DNA of 64,000 nucleotides from Lactobacillus bombicola (GTDB taxonomy: Bacteria; Bacillota; Bacilli; Lactobacillales; Lactobacillaceae): assembly GCF_900112665.1 (NCBI RefSeq), contig NZ_FOMN01000002.1:1-64000 (forward strand). Reading direction: 5' to 3'. This document shows, piece by piece, positions 35,137 through 45,230 of the stretch; positions within the stretch are counted from its first letter, which is position 1; every line of letters starts with the position of its first letter. The position numbers and the translations under genes were made by a program. The notes beneath the pieces were generated by a model. It saw nothing but the letters and a program-made list of their open reading frames with translations, was not told where the DNA came from and ran no database searches.

Positions 35137-35817
35137 ATGAGCTTATTAGAAACTCGTAATGTGGTCAGAACTTATGGTAAAGGCACAACCAAGTTTGATG
35201 CATTACGCGGAGTTAGTTTAGCAATAGATAAAGGTGAATCAGTTGCCATTATTGGTAAAAGTGGATCTGGAAAATCAACTTTAATGCATATTATGGCGCT
35301 TCTTGATCAACCAACTTCCGGGAGTATTTTATTAGATAACCAACCAACCAACAAAATTAAAGGGCGAGCTTTAAATAAATTACGTAATCAAACTTTTGGT
35401 TTTGTTTTTCAACAATTTTTCTTAAATGCTCAAGATACCGTTCTTGAAAATGTAATGTTGCCATTAAAAATTGCTGGTGTAACGGGAAAAAGGCGCCGTG
35501 AATTGGCTTTAACTGCAATCAAAGCAGTTGATCTTGAAAGTAAAGCTCAAAATAAAGCAAATAACCTTTCTGGTGGTCAAAAGCAGCGTGTCTGTATTGC
35601 TCGCGCACTAGTTAATGAGCCACAAATTATTTTTGCTGATGAGCCAACTGGTAACTTAGACTCAACTACCGGAGAAATGGTAGAAAATATTTTGTTTAAG
35701 TTACATCGTGAAAAAGGAATTACCTTAATCATCGTTACTCACGATCCTGATCTGGCTCAAAAATGTCAAAGACAAATTCAAATTAAAGATGGTCTAGTAG
35801 TTGAAGGAGGAGCATAA
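35137..35817 (+). CDS. ABC transporter ATPase, MacB/LolD family
   Basis: 226-residue nucleotide-binding subunit. Walker A GKSGSGKST (about 38-46), Q-loop VFQQFFL, signature NLSGGQKQR, Walker B IIFADEPTGNLDS and switch His in VTHDP are all intact. The LDxxxLxxVxLP-type stretch and the ADEPTGNLDS form are typical of MacB/LolD/FtsE-class exporters. It overlaps the permease gene by one base (TAATG), so the two are co-translated. Likely partner in mechanotransmission, moving peptides or lipids out rather than in. Confidence 0.92.
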   Translation: MSLLETRNVVRTYGKGTTKFDALRGVSLAIDKGESVAIIGKSGSGKSTLMHIMALLDQPTSGSILLDNQPTNKIKGRALNKLRNQTFGFVFQQFFLNAQDTVLENVMLPLKIAGVTGKRRRELALTAIKAVDLESKAQNKANNLSGGQKQRVCIARALVNEPQIIFADEPTGNLDSTTGEMVENILFKLHREKGITLIIVTHDPDLAQKCQRQIQIKDGLVVEGGA

Positions 35818-37085
35818 TGAAGTATCGCGATATTTTAAACTCGGCTGCCAGTAATTTATGGCACAACAAAGGGCGAACATTTTTAACAATTATCGCTGTG
35901 CTAATCGGGGCTTTAACCCTGAGCATTACAATGGGGATTAATTCTGGTGTCAATAATTACTTAACCAAACAAATTGGAAACGTTGGTAATACTGAGCAAA
36001 TGATTATCGCTCCTAGTTTTTCCAGTAGCAATAGTAATGGTGCACCAGAAAGATACAATGCTAATAAAAGCAGCAATAATGCGGACGGAATGTTGACTAA
36101 AAATGACCTCAAGAAAATCAAAACAGTTAAAGGTATAAAAGATATTAAAGCATTAAAGGATAGCAACGTTACTTATGTCCAAGGACTTAATAAAGTCAAA
36201 TATGTTATCGATGCTCAGCCAACCTTGGGAATTGCTTATGACTTAAAAGCCGGGCGACAAGTTGCAATTTCAGGTAATTCATCAGAAATTCTTTTAACTA
36301 AACAAATGATGAAAGCCTTTGGTTATCACAATGCTCAGCAAGCTTTAGGAAAATCAATCACACTTGTGACTAATTCACCCGTTACCAAAAAGAAGGAGAA
36401 GATCTCAGCAACAATTGTAGGTGTTCGTAACGATAGTATGGTCAGTAGCGGACAAAACGTCTACAGTCATGGCTTAAGTCAAAAAATAATTAAGGCCAAT
36501 CAAGATGGCATGCCTACGGCACTTAAAGATCGCTATGTTGAAATTGTAGCAACACCAACCAGTAAAAATCCTGACAAAATCGTAACAATCGAAAAGAAAT
36601 TAGCTAAAAAAGGTTACACTGCCCAAACTTTAAAGGATGCGGTTAAGCAACTCTTTCAAACCTTTAATATTGCAACAGGTGTATTGATTATTTTTGGAGC
36701 AATCGCTCTTGTAGCCGCCAGCTTTGGGGTTGTTAATACTCTTTACATGTCAGTTCGTGATCGAACACGGGAAATTGGTCTAATGAAGGCTTTAGGATTA
36801 AGCCAAGGCAAAGTTTTTTCTATTTTTAGTTGTGAAGCAATTTTAATTGGTTTATTTGGATCACTTCTAGGGTTACTTGGAGCTATGGGGATAGGTCAGG
36901 CCTTAAATTCAGTTGCCAGGAAGACTTTCTTAAAGGGAATCGATGGCTTTACCCTAATTCAATTTAATTGGCCTAATAGTTTACTAATTATTGGAATTAT
37001 TTGCTTAATTACATTTTTAGCGGGAACACTGCCAGCTAGACGAGCAGCTAAGCTCGATCCGATTACCGCTTTAAGATATGAATAA
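35817..37085 (+). CDS. ABC transporter permease, MacB/FtsX family
   Basis: 422 residues with the MacB layout: one membrane segment at about 20-42, a large extracytoplasmic domain (about 45-280), then three membrane segments (about 283-310, 335-365, 388-412). The FtsX-type motif (MSVRDRTREIGLMKALG) is at the cytosolic loop, and the C-terminal LPARRAAKLDPITALRYE is classic. Serves with the preceding ATPase as a homodimeric exporter. Gram-positive relatives export antimicrobial peptides or act in envelope-stress resistance. No two-component system is adjacent, so a regulator cannot be named. Confidence 0.9.
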   Translation: MKYRDILNSAASNLWHNKGRTFLTIIAVLIGALTLSITMGINSGVNNYLTKQIGNVGNTEQMIIAPSFSSSNSNGAPERYNANKSSNNADGMLTKNDLKKIKTVKGIKDIKALKDSNVTYVQGLNKVKYVIDAQPTLGIAYDLKAGRQVAISGNSSEILLTKQMMKAFGYHNAQQALGKSITLVTNSPVTKKKEKISATIVGVRNDSMVSSGQNVYSHGLSQKIIKANQDGMPTALKDRYVEIVATPTSKNPDKIVTIEKKLAKKGYTAQTLKDAVKQLFQTFNIATGVLIIFGAIALVAASFGVVNTLYMSVRDRTREIGLMKALGLSQGKVFSIFSCEAILIGLFGSLLGLLGAMGIGQALNSVARKTFLKGIDGFTLIQFNWPNSLLIIGIICLITFLAGTLPARRAAKLDPITALRYE

Positions 37086-37120
37086 AAAAAAGACGAAAGT
37101 AAACTTTCGTTTTTTTTTTT
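37083..37120. terminator. Bidirectional terminator
   Basis: ACGAAAG, loop TAAA, CTTTCGT, flanked by an A run on the left and ten T on the right. Serves the ABC exporter and the converging DUF6176 gene. Confidence 0.82.
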
Positions 37121-37125
37121 ACTTT

Positions 37126-37494
37126 TTAGTTTTCTGCTTTTTTTATTATTTGCTCAAGTCTAGGAGCTAATAGGCTTTGTTCTAATATCATGTCAACTGG
37201 ATGATATTTTTCATCAATACATTCATCCCAGTATTCTAAATGTTTTTTATCAATATAGCTCCCAGACTCTTCCACTGCATTCCCCCCAATACCTTGAATT
37301 GAATACCAGTAGAAATATGTATAGCCATCTTGATTATCTTCTTTAAATACAGTTTCAATGTACATTTTTTCCCCAGCCATAGTTGCAACGGTATCTTTAT
37401 GATGCTGATTAAGAAAATCCATCCACTCTTGTGCTTTTTTTTCTTTACCCTTTTTTATTCTAAATCTTGTGAGCTCTATCTGAACATTGATCAA
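37126..37494 (-). CDS. DUF6176-family small protein
   Basis: 122 residues of unknown function. It has the family pattern: ELTRFRIKKGKEKKAQEWM near the N terminus, GEKMYIETVF, YFYWYSIQG, and IDKKHLEYWDECID followed by VDMILEQ. Such proteins look like small ferredoxin-like/dabb-type folds; no catalytic residue is established. Start chosen at TTG 37494, 9 nt after GAGG. A longer reading to 37575 would run through the rpsI terminator and is rejected. Lies alone between that terminator and the ABC-exporter terminator, so it must depend on a weak promoter or on read-through from rpsI. Confidence 0.75.
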   Translation of the reverse strand: MINVQIELTRFRIKKGKEKKAQEWMDFLNQHHKDTVATMAGEKMYIETVFKEDNQDGYTYFYWYSIQGIGGNAVEESGSYIDKKHLEYWDECIDEKYHPVDMILEQSLLAPRLEQIIKKAEN

Positions 37495-37515
37495 TTTATA
37501 TTTCCTCGTATAAAA

Positions 37516-37540
37516 AAGCATCAATCTCTGATTGATGCTT
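37516..37540 (-). terminator. Terminator after rpsI
   Basis: AAGCATCAATC, short loop, GATTGATGCTT with minus-strand TTTTTT tail. 11-bp perfect stem about 40 nt beyond the rpsI stop. Confidence 0.85.
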
Positions 37541-37582
37541 TTAAAATTACTAGTAATTAACCAGTATAAATTCAATAAAGAA

Positions 37583-37978
37583 TTAACGCTTACTAAATTG
37601 TGAAGCTTTACGGGCTTTCTTCAAGCCTGGTTTCTTTCTTTCAACCATTCTCGGATCACGAGTTAAGAAGCCAGCCTTCTTTAATGGGCTACGGAAATCT
37701 GGATCAACTTCAAGTAAAGCACGTGCAATTCCCAAACGAATTGCACCAGCTTGACCTGAAAAACCCCCACCATTAACGTTAACTTTAACATCATATTGAT
37801 TTTCAGTTTCAGTCAAAGTCAATGGTTGCTTCAAATCCTTAACTAAGTTAGGGAATGGAATATATTGATCAATATCTTTATTATTAACAGTGATCTTACC
37901 AGTGCCTGGTACTAAGCGTACACGCGCAACTGAATTTTTACGGCGACCAGTACCTGCATATGCAACTTGTTGTGCCAT
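37583..37978 (-). CDS. rpsI: 30S ribosomal protein S9
   Basis: 131 residues. The N-terminal [14 protein letters not shown] and the basic tail ending SQFSKR, whose last residues reach the P-site tRNA, identify S9. It binds the head of 16S rRNA. It follows rplM by 12 nt with GGAGG before the ATG, the standard L13-S9 operon, and is closed by its own terminator. Confidence 0.98.
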   Translation of the reverse strand: MAQQVAYAGTGRRKNSVARVRLVPGTGKITVNNKDIDQYIPFPNLVKDLKQPLTLTETENQYDVKVNVNGGGFSGQAGAIRLGIARALLEVDPDFRSPLKKAGFLTRDPRMVERKKPGLKKARKASQFSKR

Positions 37979-37990
37979 TTATGTAACCTC

Positions 37991-38434
37991 CTAGATTAAC
38001 TTGTTAATGTCTAATGCTTCAGGTTTTTGTGCTTCATGCTTGTGTTCAGCATCAGCATAAACATGCATCTTCATAAATTCTTGATGACCAAGAGTATTCT
38101 TTGGAAGCATCCCCTTAACTGACAATTCAACTAATCTAACTGGGTTATTAGCAAGTAATTCACCAGCTGGAGTGGCCTTAATGCCACCAAGATAACCAGA
38201 GTGGTGGTAGTAAATTTTGTCAGTAGCTTTCTTACCTGTCAACTTAATCTTGGCAGCGTTAATAATAATAACGTTATCACCAGTGTCAACATTAGGTGTA
38301 TATTGAGGCTTATTTTTGCCTCTCAAAATAGTTGCTACTGCTGTAGACAGACGTCCTAGAGAGACATCTGTTGCGTCAATAACATACCACTTACGTTCAA
38401 TTTCATTAGGTTTTGCTAATTGTGTAGTACGCAA
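37991..38434 (-). CDS. rplM: 50S ribosomal protein L13
   Basis: 147 residues with [30 protein letters not shown] and [11 protein letters not shown], the conserved L13 core. L13 is an early assembly protein of the large subunit. The start is TTG 38434 behind GGAGGAAATTAAA; related lactobacilli also begin MRTT. Has a strong promoter and a structured leader directly upstream, pointing to autoregulation of rplM-rpsI by L13. Confidence 0.98.
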   Translation of the reverse strand: MRTTQLAKPNEIERKWYVIDATDVSLGRLSTAVATILRGKNKPQYTPNVDTGDNVIIINAAKIKLTGKKATDKIYYHHSGYLGGIKATPAGELLANNPVRLVELSVKGMLPKNTLGHQEFMKMHVYADAEHKHEAQKPEALDINKLI

Positions 38435-38504
38435 TTTAATTTCCTCCGTTTATACGTTGTTTGAAAACAATAAGATTCCGGGGCCTATCGTGGACAAACA
38501 TACC
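38435..38504 (-). ncRNA. Candidate L13 leader (rplM 5' UTR)
   Basis: The 70-nt leader between promoter and rplM start has the GTCCACGATAGGCCCCGGAATC core and a TGTTTG/CAAACA closing pair, followed by CGTATAAACGGAGG. Position and GGCCCCGG core fit the Firmicutes L13 leader motif as I recall it. A covariance search was not possible. Confidence 0.55.
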
Positions 38505-38509
38505 ATATT

Positions 38510-38538
38510 AGAATACGTCCTTTTATAAAAAAAGTCAA
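38510..38538 (-). promoter_or_regulatory. rplM-rpsI promoter
   Basis: Minus strand TTGACT, exactly 17 nt, TATTCT. It lies immediately past the truA stop, so rplM-rpsI has its own strong promoter besides any read-through. Confidence 0.85.
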
Positions 38539-38540
38539 TA

Positions 38541-39326
38541 TTATTTACTGTCTTGCCGATATTTTATTGGAACATCCTCATAGAAAACGTGGTATAGATA
38601 GAGACCATTTGCTTGTGCCGTTTCTCGAACCTGATTACGATCTTTAGCTTTTATTATCCGCGGTATATCATTAACTGGTCGTTTGCCATTACCTATTTCT
38701 AATAACGTTGCTACTAAAATCCGAACCATATTATATAAAAATCCAGAACAAATAAAATCAAATATTAACTCATTGGCCTCCTGGTCAAAATTAACATCAG
38801 TATAATACATTGTACGAACTTTATTCTTAATTTGACCACCACTAGCAGTAAAACTCGTAAAATCATGTGTCCCAACTAAATCTTGAGCAGCAATTTTTAT
38901 TTTTTCTACGTCAATGGGGTAAGGATAGTGACCCGTATAAAAGCGCTTAAATGGATCAACAAAGCGATCTAAACTCATTCGATAGCGATACCACTTACCT
39001 TTAGCGCTATAGCGAACGTGAAAACTTGGATCAACAATTTCACATTTTTTAAAAATAATGTCTAATGGCATCATTGAATTGAGGGCATAAATCATTCGCT
39101 CGGTTGCAATTTTATTGCCAGGATAATCAAAATGAATAACTTGGTCATAAGCATGGACGCCAGCATCAGTTCTACCAGATCCTTCAATTGGAACTATTTC
39201 TCCCTTAGTCATTTTAATAAGCGCTGCTTCAATTGTCTTTTGAATAGTGCGCTGGTGTGGCTGGGATTGAAAGCCATGAAATAAATGCCCATCATAGGCT
39301 AAAGTCATCTTATATCTTGTTTTCAT
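38541..39326 (-). CDS. truA: tRNA pseudouridine(38-40) synthase
   Basis: 261 residues. Catalytic Asp54 sits in the invariant [12 protein letters not shown] motif; [12 protein letters not shown] at the N terminus and the SFTASG element agree with TruA. It modifies U38-U40 in the anticodon stem of many tRNAs. It overlaps the ecfT stop by one base (TAATG). The order ecfA1-ecfA2-ecfT-truA-rplM-rpsI is standard in lactobacilli. Confidence 0.97.
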   Translation of the reverse strand: MKTRYKMTLAYDGHLFHGFQSQPHQRTIQKTIEAALIKMTKGEIVPIEGSGRTDAGVHAYDQVIHFDYPGNKIATERMIYALNSMMPLDIIFKKCEIVDPSFHVRYSAKGKWYRYRMSLDRFVDPFKRFYTGHYPYPIDVEKIKIAAQDLVGTHDFTSFTASGGQIKNKVRTMYYTDVNFDQEANELIFDFICSGFLYNMVRILVATLLEIGNGKRPVNDIPRIIKAKDRNQVRETAQANGLYLYHVFYEDVPIKYRQDSK

Positions 39327-40123
39327 TAATGTGTCCTAAATATTAATAATAAAATAACTAAAATTATAAAATAAACCAAATTAATTAAATCATATAATGA
39401 CCACTGCAATATTCGATATCTAGTGCGCCCTTGATCACCGCGATAGCCGCGCGATTCCATTGCAGTTGCTAAATCAATTGCCGTTTCAAGAGAACTAATA
39501 AAAAGAGGAACCAAAAGAGGCGTAATTGCCTTAGCCCGAGTTATCAAACCGCCATTATTAAAATCTGCACCCCGTGCACGTTGGGCATTCATAATTTTAA
39601 AAGTTTGGTCAAATAAAGTTGGCACGAATCTTAAGGCAATTGACATTACCAAAGCAATTTTATCAACTGGAACCTTAAACAATTTCAGCGGTGTTAAGAG
39701 CCATTCAATCGCATCAGCAATTTCTAAGGGCATAGTTGTCACCGTCATAACTGTTGAAATTAAGACAATAAGCGTAAAACGGATAAAAATATAAATTGCA
39801 TTGATAATACCATAACTTGAAACTGCTAGCATCATCCATTGCCAATATACTTTGCCACCTACGGTAAAGAATAATTGTAACAATGACGTGAAGAGGATTA
39901 GCCAAATGATTGGTTTTACTCCATCCCAAAATACTTTACCTTTTAATTTTGTAGCAGCAACTGCTACTAAACTAAAAATTGTCAGGATTGCATAAGTAGC
40001 TGGATTATTAGCTAAAAAAATCACAAAAATAAAAAGAATAGTCGCAACTAACTTTCCGCGCGGATCCATTTTGTAAACTATCGAGTCACCAGCAATATAG
40101 CGGCCAATCAAAATTTTATTCAC
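39326..40123 (-). CDS. ecfT: ECF transporter transmembrane subunit EcfT
   Basis: 265 residues with about 5-6 membrane segments. The two coupling motifs that contact the ATPases are present: AQRARGADF and AMESRGYRG (X-R-G type). Joins EcfA1 and EcfA2 into the shared energising module, which pairs with different S components to take up vitamins and metals. No S component is in the window, as expected for a group II ECF system. 4 nt behind ecfA2. Confidence 0.95.
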   Translation of the reverse strand: MNKILIGRYIAGDSIVYKMDPRGKLVATILFIFVIFLANNPATYAILTIFSLVAVAATKLKGKVFWDGVKPIIWLILFTSLLQLFFTVGGKVYWQWMMLAVSSYGIINAIYIFIRFTLIVLISTVMTVTTMPLEIADAIEWLLTPLKLFKVPVDKIALVMSIALRFVPTLFDQTFKIMNAQRARGADFNNGGLITRAKAITPLLVPLFISSLETAIDLATAMESRGYRGDQGRTRYRILQWSLYDLINLVYFIILVILLLIFRTH

Positions 40124-40127
40124 AAGC

Positions 40128-40973
40128 TCACTTCCTTAAATTATACTTGATTCCGGCTATCAATTCTTTTTTTGTTAGCGGTAAATCAGTAAATGTGTAA
40201 TTCGTTAGTTGCGAAGCAAACAATGATGCCCTGGGTTCATCCAAGTAATGCTTTTTTAACCAGCTACGATCGTTAAATATTTTCTGCGGTACATCATGCT
40301 TAATCAAGCGTCCCTTTTCCATCACTAGGACATCATCGGCATACTCTGCAACATCATCCATATTGTGCGTAACTAAAATAATAGTATGGCCAGCTTTTTG
40401 ATATTCAAAGAAAAGTTGCATCATTTTTGCTCTGGCACGTGGATCAAGACCAACCCCTGGTTCATCCAAGCAAAGAATTTCTGGTTCATAGGCCAATACT
40501 CCTGCAATTGCTACCCGTCTCATTTGCCCACCTGATAATTCAAAGGGTGACCTATTAGCAATATCTTTTGGTAATCCAACTCGGTCTAACCACATTTGCG
40601 CACTAGCTTTTGCTTTTTCTGAATCATAGCCAAAGTTTTTGGGTCCAAAAGCAATATCATCAAGAACTGTATTTTCAAATAACTGTGTTTCTGGAAATTG
40701 AAAAACTAAACTGACATGCCGCCGTAATTTTTTTAAATGCTTATCAGTAGTTTCTGGTGTTATAAGACTACCCGCAATTTTGATTTGTCCACTAGTGGGC
40801 TTTAATAGTGCATTGAAATGTTGCATTAAAGTCGACTTACCACTGCCAGTATGACCAATAATTGCTGTAAAAGAATTATCTTTTAACTCAAAACTAACAT
40901 TATCTAGTCCTTTTTTTTCAAGTGGAGAACCTTGTGAATAAACATAACTCACTTTTTGGAATTTAATTGACAT
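40128..40973 (-). CDS. ecfA2: ECF transporter ATPase EcfA2
   Basis: 281 residues. Walker [11 protein letters not shown]-loop [11 protein letters not shown], signature [13 protein letters not shown], Walker B ILCLDEP and switch His in VTHNMDD are intact. The FPExQLF form of the Q-loop and LSGGQMRR identify the A2 subunit. The gene starts 25 nt inside the 3' end of ecfA1, a tight overlap suggesting coupled translation of the heterodimer. Confidence 0.95.
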   Translation of the reverse strand: MSIKFQKVSYVYSQGSPLEKKGLDNVSFELKDNSFTAIIGHTGSGKSTLMQHFNALLKPTSGQIKIAGSLITPETTDKHLKKLRRHVSLVFQFPETQLFENTVLDDIAFGPKNFGYDSEKAKASAQMWLDRVGLPKDIANRSPFELSGGQMRRVAIAGVLAYEPEILCLDEPGVGLDPRARAKMMQLFFEYQKAGHTIILVTHNMDDVAEYADDVLVMEKGRLIKHDVPQKIFNDRSWLKKHYLDEPRASLFASQLTNYTFTDLPLTKKELIAGIKYNLRK

Positions 40974-41800
40974 AAGTAATTAATCAACTCTTTTTCTGAA
41001 TTTATAGTATCCGGTATATTTATCGCATTACTCTGCAAATCTTTCTTTACTTGTTGAACAAATGGTACAGTCAGTCCTAGTTCATTTAATAACTTAGTTT
41101 TTTTAAAAACAGACTCAGGTTTTCCCTGAGTTACTATCTGACCATCATTCATTACCAGTACTTGATCGGCTAAAGCTGTTTCATCAATATCATGTGTAAT
41201 TGCAATCACAGTTAGTCCATATTTGTCTTTCATTTGCTGTACAATTTGCAACACCTGACTTCTTCCATCGGGATCTAACATAGATGTGGCCTCATCTAAA
41301 ATAATAATTTTAGGCTTAATAGCAATAATACCTGCAATCGCCACTCTTTGCTTTTGCCCGCCGGAAAGAGAACCTGGTTCTGAATCTGCATATTCACTCA
41401 TTCCAACAGCTGCAATTGCTTTAGGAACAATTTTCATCATTTCTAGGCGAGAAACTCCTCGATTTTCTAATCCAAAAGCCACATCATCTGCTACTGTAGC
41501 GCCAACGAATTGATTATCAGGATTTTGAAAAACAACCCCAACACGGTCCCGTATATCCCAAACAGTTTTTTGGGTGAGCCTGATTCCATCAACTTCAATT
41601 TTAGAATTAGCATTTTCGCCCGCATCAAGTAACCCATTTATTAAACGAATAATAGTCGACTTACCACTTCCATTATGTCCAATTATAGAAGTCCATGAAC
41701 CTCTTTCAATATCAAAAGTCACATTATTAATTGCGGGCTCTTTCGCATCAGGATAAGTAAAACTCACATTTCTAATTTTAATAATATTATCTATCGTCAT
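40949..41800 (-). CDS. ecfA1: ECF transporter ATPase EcfA1
   Basis: 283 residues. Walker [11 protein letters not shown]-loop [14 protein letters not shown], signature [14 protein letters not shown], Walker [14 protein letters not shown] and switch His in THDIDE. The QNPDNQ Q-loop and the DEATSMLDP form mark subunit A1. AGGAGG lies before the ATG. First gene of the ECF unit, directly behind the rplQ 3' RNA element, so expression is tied to the ribosomal operon or to an unseen local promoter. Confidence 0.95.
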   Translation of the reverse strand: MTIDNIIKIRNVSFTYPDAKEPAINNVTFDIERGSWTSIIGHNGSGKSTIIRLINGLLDAGENANSKIEVDGIRLTQKTVWDIRDRVGVVFQNPDNQFVGATVADDVAFGLENRGVSRLEMMKIVPKAIAAVGMSEYADSEPGSLSGGQKQRVAIAGIIAIKPKIIILDEATSMLDPDGRSQVLQIVQQMKDKYGLTVIAITHDIDETALADQVLVMNDGQIVTQGKPESVFKKTKLLNELGLTVPFVQQVKKDLQSNAINIPDTINSEKELINYLCQLNSKK

Positions 41801-41840
41801 GCTTTTGGCCTCCTAAGGTATGAGTTAATTGTACCAAAAA

Positions 41841-41960
41841 AAGGCAAAAAAAATCACCCATGAGGAGGGATAATATGCATTATCTAAGCTAGACTAAACT
41901 TTCGTCATCATCCTAACGCTTATTCTCACTCTCATGGATAATTCTTAATAGCTATTAAGT
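41841..41960 (-). ncRNA. L17 downstream element-like RNA with terminator
   Basis: Directly after the rplQ stop (minus strand) lies a compact structured segment. It has an outer pairing ATCCATGAG/CTCATGGGT closing the element and followed by GATTTTTTTT, an inner hairpin GATAAT-GCAT-ATTATC, and a further pairing TAAGC/GCTTA with GAC/GTC inside. A 16-bp palindrome CTTAATAGCTATTAAG precedes it at 41944-41959. The L17 downstream element is a known RNA motif found right behind rplQ in lactic acid bacteria and Listeria; position and layout match. Also works as the alpha-operon terminator. Confidence 0.7.
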
Positions 41961-41976
41961 TTTGGTTACTCTCAAA

Positions 41977-42360
41977 TTAAACTAATTCCAAAATAACCAT
42001 TGGAGCACCATCACCCTTACGAGCAGTGGCTAACTTCATAATTCTGGTATAACCACCATTACGATCTTTGTAACGAGGTGCGATATCACTGAAAAGTTTT
42101 TGCAAAGCTGATTTAACAACAACTGCATCTTTTTCTTCATGGATGTCAGCAACTTCATTACGAACAAAGGCAGCAGCTTTTCTTCTAGCTGCTAAGTCAC
42201 CACGCTTACCTAAAGTAATCATCTTTTCGGCAGTTCTGCGTACTTCTTTAGCACGAGTTTCAGTAGTAACAATGCGTTCATTCATAATTAATTGGGTGGT
42301 CATCTCTCTAAGCATTGCTTTTCTATGTGCACTATCCCAACCTAATTTACGGTATGCCAT
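41977..42360 (-). CDS. rplQ: 50S ribosomal protein L17
   Basis: 127 residues with the invariant [20 protein letters not shown] start and [20 protein letters not shown] end. Binds 23S rRNA near the exit tunnel. GGAGG before ATG; last gene of the S10-spc-alpha transcript, 26 nt behind rpoA and followed at once by a structured RNA. Confidence 0.98.
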   Translation of the reverse strand: MAYRKLGWDSAHRKAMLREMTTQLIMNERIVTTETRAKEVRRTAEKMITLGKRGDLAARRKAAAFVRNEVADIHEEKDAVVVKSALQKLFSDIAPRYKDRNGGYTRIMKLATARKGDGAPMVILELV

Positions 42361-42386
42361 TCAGTTTACCTCCTTTTATTTTTCAG

Positions 42387-43325
42387 TTAATCTTCTTGAC
42401 GAAGTGAAAGTCCTAGGTCAACTAATTTATTTTTAACTTCTTCTAATGATTTTCGACCTAAGTTACGTACACGCATCATGTCTGCTTCTGTTTTGTCGGT
42501 TAATTCTTGCAGAGTATTAATGCCTGCTCGCTTAAGACAGTTATAAGAACGAACAGAAAGATCAAGCTCTTCAATCGTCATTTCAAGCTTTTTCTCTGCT
42601 GTATCGTCTTCTTTTTCAACCATTACATCGTTAAATTTAGTACTTGTATCAGCATTTTCAAACACTTTAAAGTGCTCTGCCAAAATTTTGGCAGCAAAAC
42701 TTAGGGCGTCATTAGGCTTGATTGAACCATCAGTCCAAATCTCTAAAGTGAGCTTGTCAAAATCGTCTCTCTTACCAACACGAGTTGATTCAACTTGGTA
42801 ATTAACTTTTTCGATTGGTGAAAAAAGAGAATCAACCGGAATAACACCAATTGGCATGTCTTCACTCTTATTGTCGCTTGCTGCAACATAACCACGACCA
42901 TTCTTAACGGCAACTTGCATATGTAAATGTCCGCCGTCTGCAATGGTACAGATATATTGGCCAGGATTTAATATTTGAATATCAGCGTCAATCTTAAAGT
43001 CATCAGCAGTTACAACTGCTGGACCTTCAACGTCAATTTCAATAATTTTTTGTTCATCTGAAAAAGACTTTAATTCAAGCTTCTTCAGGTTCAGAATTAT
43101 TTTGGTAACGTCTTCTTTTACACCAGGAACGGTTGAAAATTCGTGCAGGACATCATCAATTTGAACATATACTAATCCTGTACCTGGAATAGATGTTAGT
43201 AAAACTCTACGTAATGAGTTACCTAAAGTAGTACCAAAGCCTCGTTCAAGTGGTTCAATAACAAATTTACCATAAGACTTCTCTTGGTCCACGACGGTAA
43301 TATTTGGCTTTTCAAATTCAATCAT
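42387..43325 (-). CDS. rpoA: RNA polymerase alpha subunit
   Basis: 312 residues. N-terminal dimerisation domain ([42 protein letters not shown]) and the C-terminal DNA/activator-binding domain after an acidic linker ([35 protein letters not shown]). Start is ATG 43325, 8 nt behind AAAGGGG; an upstream in-frame codon has no ribosome site. Lies between rpsK and rplQ as in all Firmicutes. Confidence 0.98.
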   Translation of the reverse strand: MIEFEKPNITVVDQEKSYGKFVIEPLERGFGTTLGNSLRRVLLTSIPGTGLVYVQIDDVLHEFSTVPGVKEDVTKIILNLKKLELKSFSDEQKIIEIDVEGPAVVTADDFKIDADIQILNPGQYICTIADGGHLHMQVAVKNGRGYVAASDNKSEDMPIGVIPVDSLFSPIEKVNYQVESTRVGKRDDFDKLTLEIWTDGSIKPNDALSFAAKILAEHFKVFENADTSTKFNDVMVEKEDDTAEKKLEMTIEELDLSVRSYNCLKRAGINTLQELTDKTEADMMRVRNLGRKSLEEVKNKLVDLGLSLRQED

Positions 43326-43370
43326 TACTAGACCCCTTTCAAAACGCAACGTCTTTTATTAAGAAAAAAA

Positions 43371-43754
43371 TTAAACACGACGACGTTTTGGTGGTCTAGA
43401 ACCATTGTGAGGAACTGGGGTAACATCACGAATTGCAGTAATCTCCAACCCAGCAGCTTGCAGTGATCTAATAGCAGATTCACGACCAGCACCAGGACCT
43501 TTAACTGAAACTTCTACATGCTTCATACCTTGATCCATGGCACTCTTAGCAGCTGCTTCGCCAGCCATTTGTGCTGCAAATGGTGTAGACTTACGACTAC
43601 CTTTAAAGCCCAAAGCTCCGGCTGATGACCAAGCAATTGCATTACCTTGAACATCGGTAATCATGACTAAAGTATTATTAAACGTAGAATGAATGTGAGC
43701 AACGCCTTTTTCAACGTGCTTCTTCACACGACGCTTACGTGCTGTTTTAGGCAT
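43371..43754 (-). CDS. rpsK: 30S ribosomal protein S11
   Basis: 127 residues, [15 protein letters not shown] start, [15 protein letters not shown] and the C-terminal [19 protein letters not shown]11 forms part of the platform at the mRNA exit. ATG 43754 is preceded by AGGAGG at 7 nt; the adjacent TTG codon before it is not needed. Confidence 0.98.
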   Translation of the reverse strand: MPKTARKRRVKKHVEKGVAHIHSTFNNTLVMITDVQGNAIAWSSAGALGFKGSRKSTPFAAQMAGEAAAKSAMDQGMKHVEVSVKGPGAGRESAIRSLQAAGLEITAIRDVTPVPHNGSRPPKRRRV

Positions 43755-43771
43755 CAATAAACCTCCTTATT

Positions 43772-44122
43772 TTATTTATTCTTCTTACTACCCTTACGAG
43801 TACGTGCGTTATTCTTGGTATTTTGACCACGAACTGGGAGTCCACGGCGGTGACGCATACCACGGTAAGAACCGATATCAATTAACCGTTTGATATTCAT
43901 ACTGACTTCTCTACGTAAGTCACCTTCAACACGGTATTTATCAACTTCTGCGCGAAGCTTTTCTTGATCATCTGGAGTCAAATCTTTTGAACGTATGTCT
44001 TCAGAAACACCAGCATCCGCACAAATTTTCTGAGCTGTTGGTTCACCAATACCATAAATATATGTTAATGCAACAACTATTCTTTTATCTCTTGGTAAGT
44101 CAACACCAGCAATACGTGCCAT
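43772..44122 (-). CDS. rpsM: 30S ribosomal protein S13
   Basis: 116 residues: [20 protein letters not shown], the helix-hairpin-helix region and the [15 protein letters not shown] segment that contacts tRNA and L5. Start set at ATG 44122 with AGGAGG upstream; three extra upstream codons lie in the ribosome site. 23 nt behind rpmJ. Confidence 0.98.
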   Translation of the reverse strand: MARIAGVDLPRDKRIVVALTYIYGIGEPTAQKICADAGVSEDIRSKDLTPDDQEKLRAEVDKYRVEGDLRREVSMNIKRLIDIGSYRGMRHRRGLPVRGQNTKNNARTRKGSKKNK

Positions 44123-44145
44123 AAATTGCACCTCCTATTTTATTT

Positions 44146-44262
44146 TTAACCTTGACGCTGCTTGTGTTTTGGATTTGCAGGGCAAATAACCATTACACGA
44201 CCATGTCTTTTAATAATCTTACAATGTTCACACATTGGTTTAACAGATGGTCTAACCTTCAT
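44146..44262 (-). CDS. rpmJ: 50S ribosomal protein L36
   Basis: 38-residue zinc-type L36: [19 protein letters not shown], then [16 protein letters not shown]. The ligands C11, C14, C27 and H32 are all present, so this is the zinc-binding form. GGAGGGAAAC precedes the ATG. Located between infA and rpsM, the conserved position. Confidence 0.97.
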   Translation of the reverse strand: MKVRPSVKPMCEHCKIIKRHGRVMVICPANPKHKQRQG

Positions 44263-44276
44263 GTTTCCCTCCGTTA

Positions 44277-44498
44277 TTATTTTATAAACCGATAAGTAAT
44301 TCTACCTTTTGTTAAATCGTAAGGAGAAAGTTCTACAGTCACACGATCTCCTGGTAAGATACGAATATAATGCATTCTAATCTTACCGGAAACGTGTGCT
44401 AAAATTTCAGCCCCATTTTCCAATTCAACTTTAAACATAGCATTAGGTAAAGTATCAACCACTTTACCCTTTACTTCAATGACATCATCTTTTGCCAA
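44277..44498 (-). CDS. infA: Translation initiation factor IF-1
   Basis: 73 residues, single OB-fold: [15 protein letters not shown], then [13 protein letters not shown] loop ([14 protein letters not shown]), [20 protein letters not shown]. Binds the A site of the 30S subunit during initiation. GGAGGAAC before the ATG. Follows adk by 65 nt. Confidence 0.98.
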   Translation of the reverse strand: MAKDDVIEVKGKVVDTLPNAMFKVELENGAEILAHVSGKIRMHYIRILPGDRVTVELSPYDLTKGRITYRFIK

Positions 44499-44563
44499 AG
44501 CTGTTCCTCCGCATTTAAACAGTCATTCTTTGAAATTATAACACGGATAAATAAATATACAAA

Positions 44564-45220
44564 TTATTCCTTTTTACTTAATACCGTGTCAACTTGTTCA
44601 AAGACTTTTTCTGGAGTTTGTTCACCATTAACAATAGTCAGCAAACCATTCTTTTGATAATAGTCTTTCAAAGGTGTATTCATTTTTTCATTAACTTGTA
44701 AACGATTCTTTACTACTTCAGGCTTATCATCTTCACGTTGATAAAATTCATGGCTACCACAACGATCACAACTACCTTCAACTTTAGGCATCTTAGTAAT
44801 TTTATTATAAGTTGCGCCACATTTTTTACACATAAAGCGTGCTGATAACCGACTAACCAAGGTTTCTTCTTTAACTTCTAATGAAATAACTTTAGTCAAA
44901 GGCTTGTTAAGTCGCTTAGTTATGCCTTCTAAAGCTTCTGCCTGAACAATTGTCCTTGGGAAACCATCTAAAATATAGCCTTCTTTGATGTCAGGCTGAT
45001 TTAAACGTTCCTCTACTAACCTAGCAGTAACTTCATCAGGTACTAGATCACCTTTATCAATATAACTTTTAGCTTCAAGACCAACTTTGGTCTCATTAGC
45101 CATTGCTTCTCTAAACATATCCCCAGTTGAAATATGAGTTAGATGATATTTATCGACAATTTGTTCTGATACTGTACCCTTGCCAGCACCTGGTAATCCT
45201 AAAAGAAATAAGTTAATCAT
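44564..45220 (-). CDS. adk: Adenylate kinase
   Basis: 218 residues. P-loop [12 protein letters not shown] site (STGDMFR, DGFPRT), and a LID domain with four cysteines (CKKCG, CDRCG) that bind zinc, typical for Gram-positive enzymes. Interconverts ATP+AMP and 2 ADP in the cytoplasm. 10 nt behind secY, the usual secY-adk-infA order. Confidence 0.98.
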   Translation of the reverse strand: MINLFLLGLPGAGKGTVSEQIVDKYHLTHISTGDMFREAMANETKVGLEAKSYIDKGDLVPDEVTARLVEERLNQPDIKEGYILDGFPRTIVQAEALEGITKRLNKPLTKVISLEVKEETLVSRLSARFMCKKCGATYNKITKMPKVEGSCDRCGSHEFYQREDDKPEVVKNRLQVNEKMNTPLKDYYQKNGLLTIVNGEQTPEKVFEQVDTVLSKKE

Positions 45221-45230
45221 TTATTTGTTC

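Noticed and set aside
37495-37575. Longer form of the DUF6176 gene
   Set aside because: The extension is the rpsI terminator hairpin read as protein; TTG 37494 has a ribosome site and gives the usual family length.
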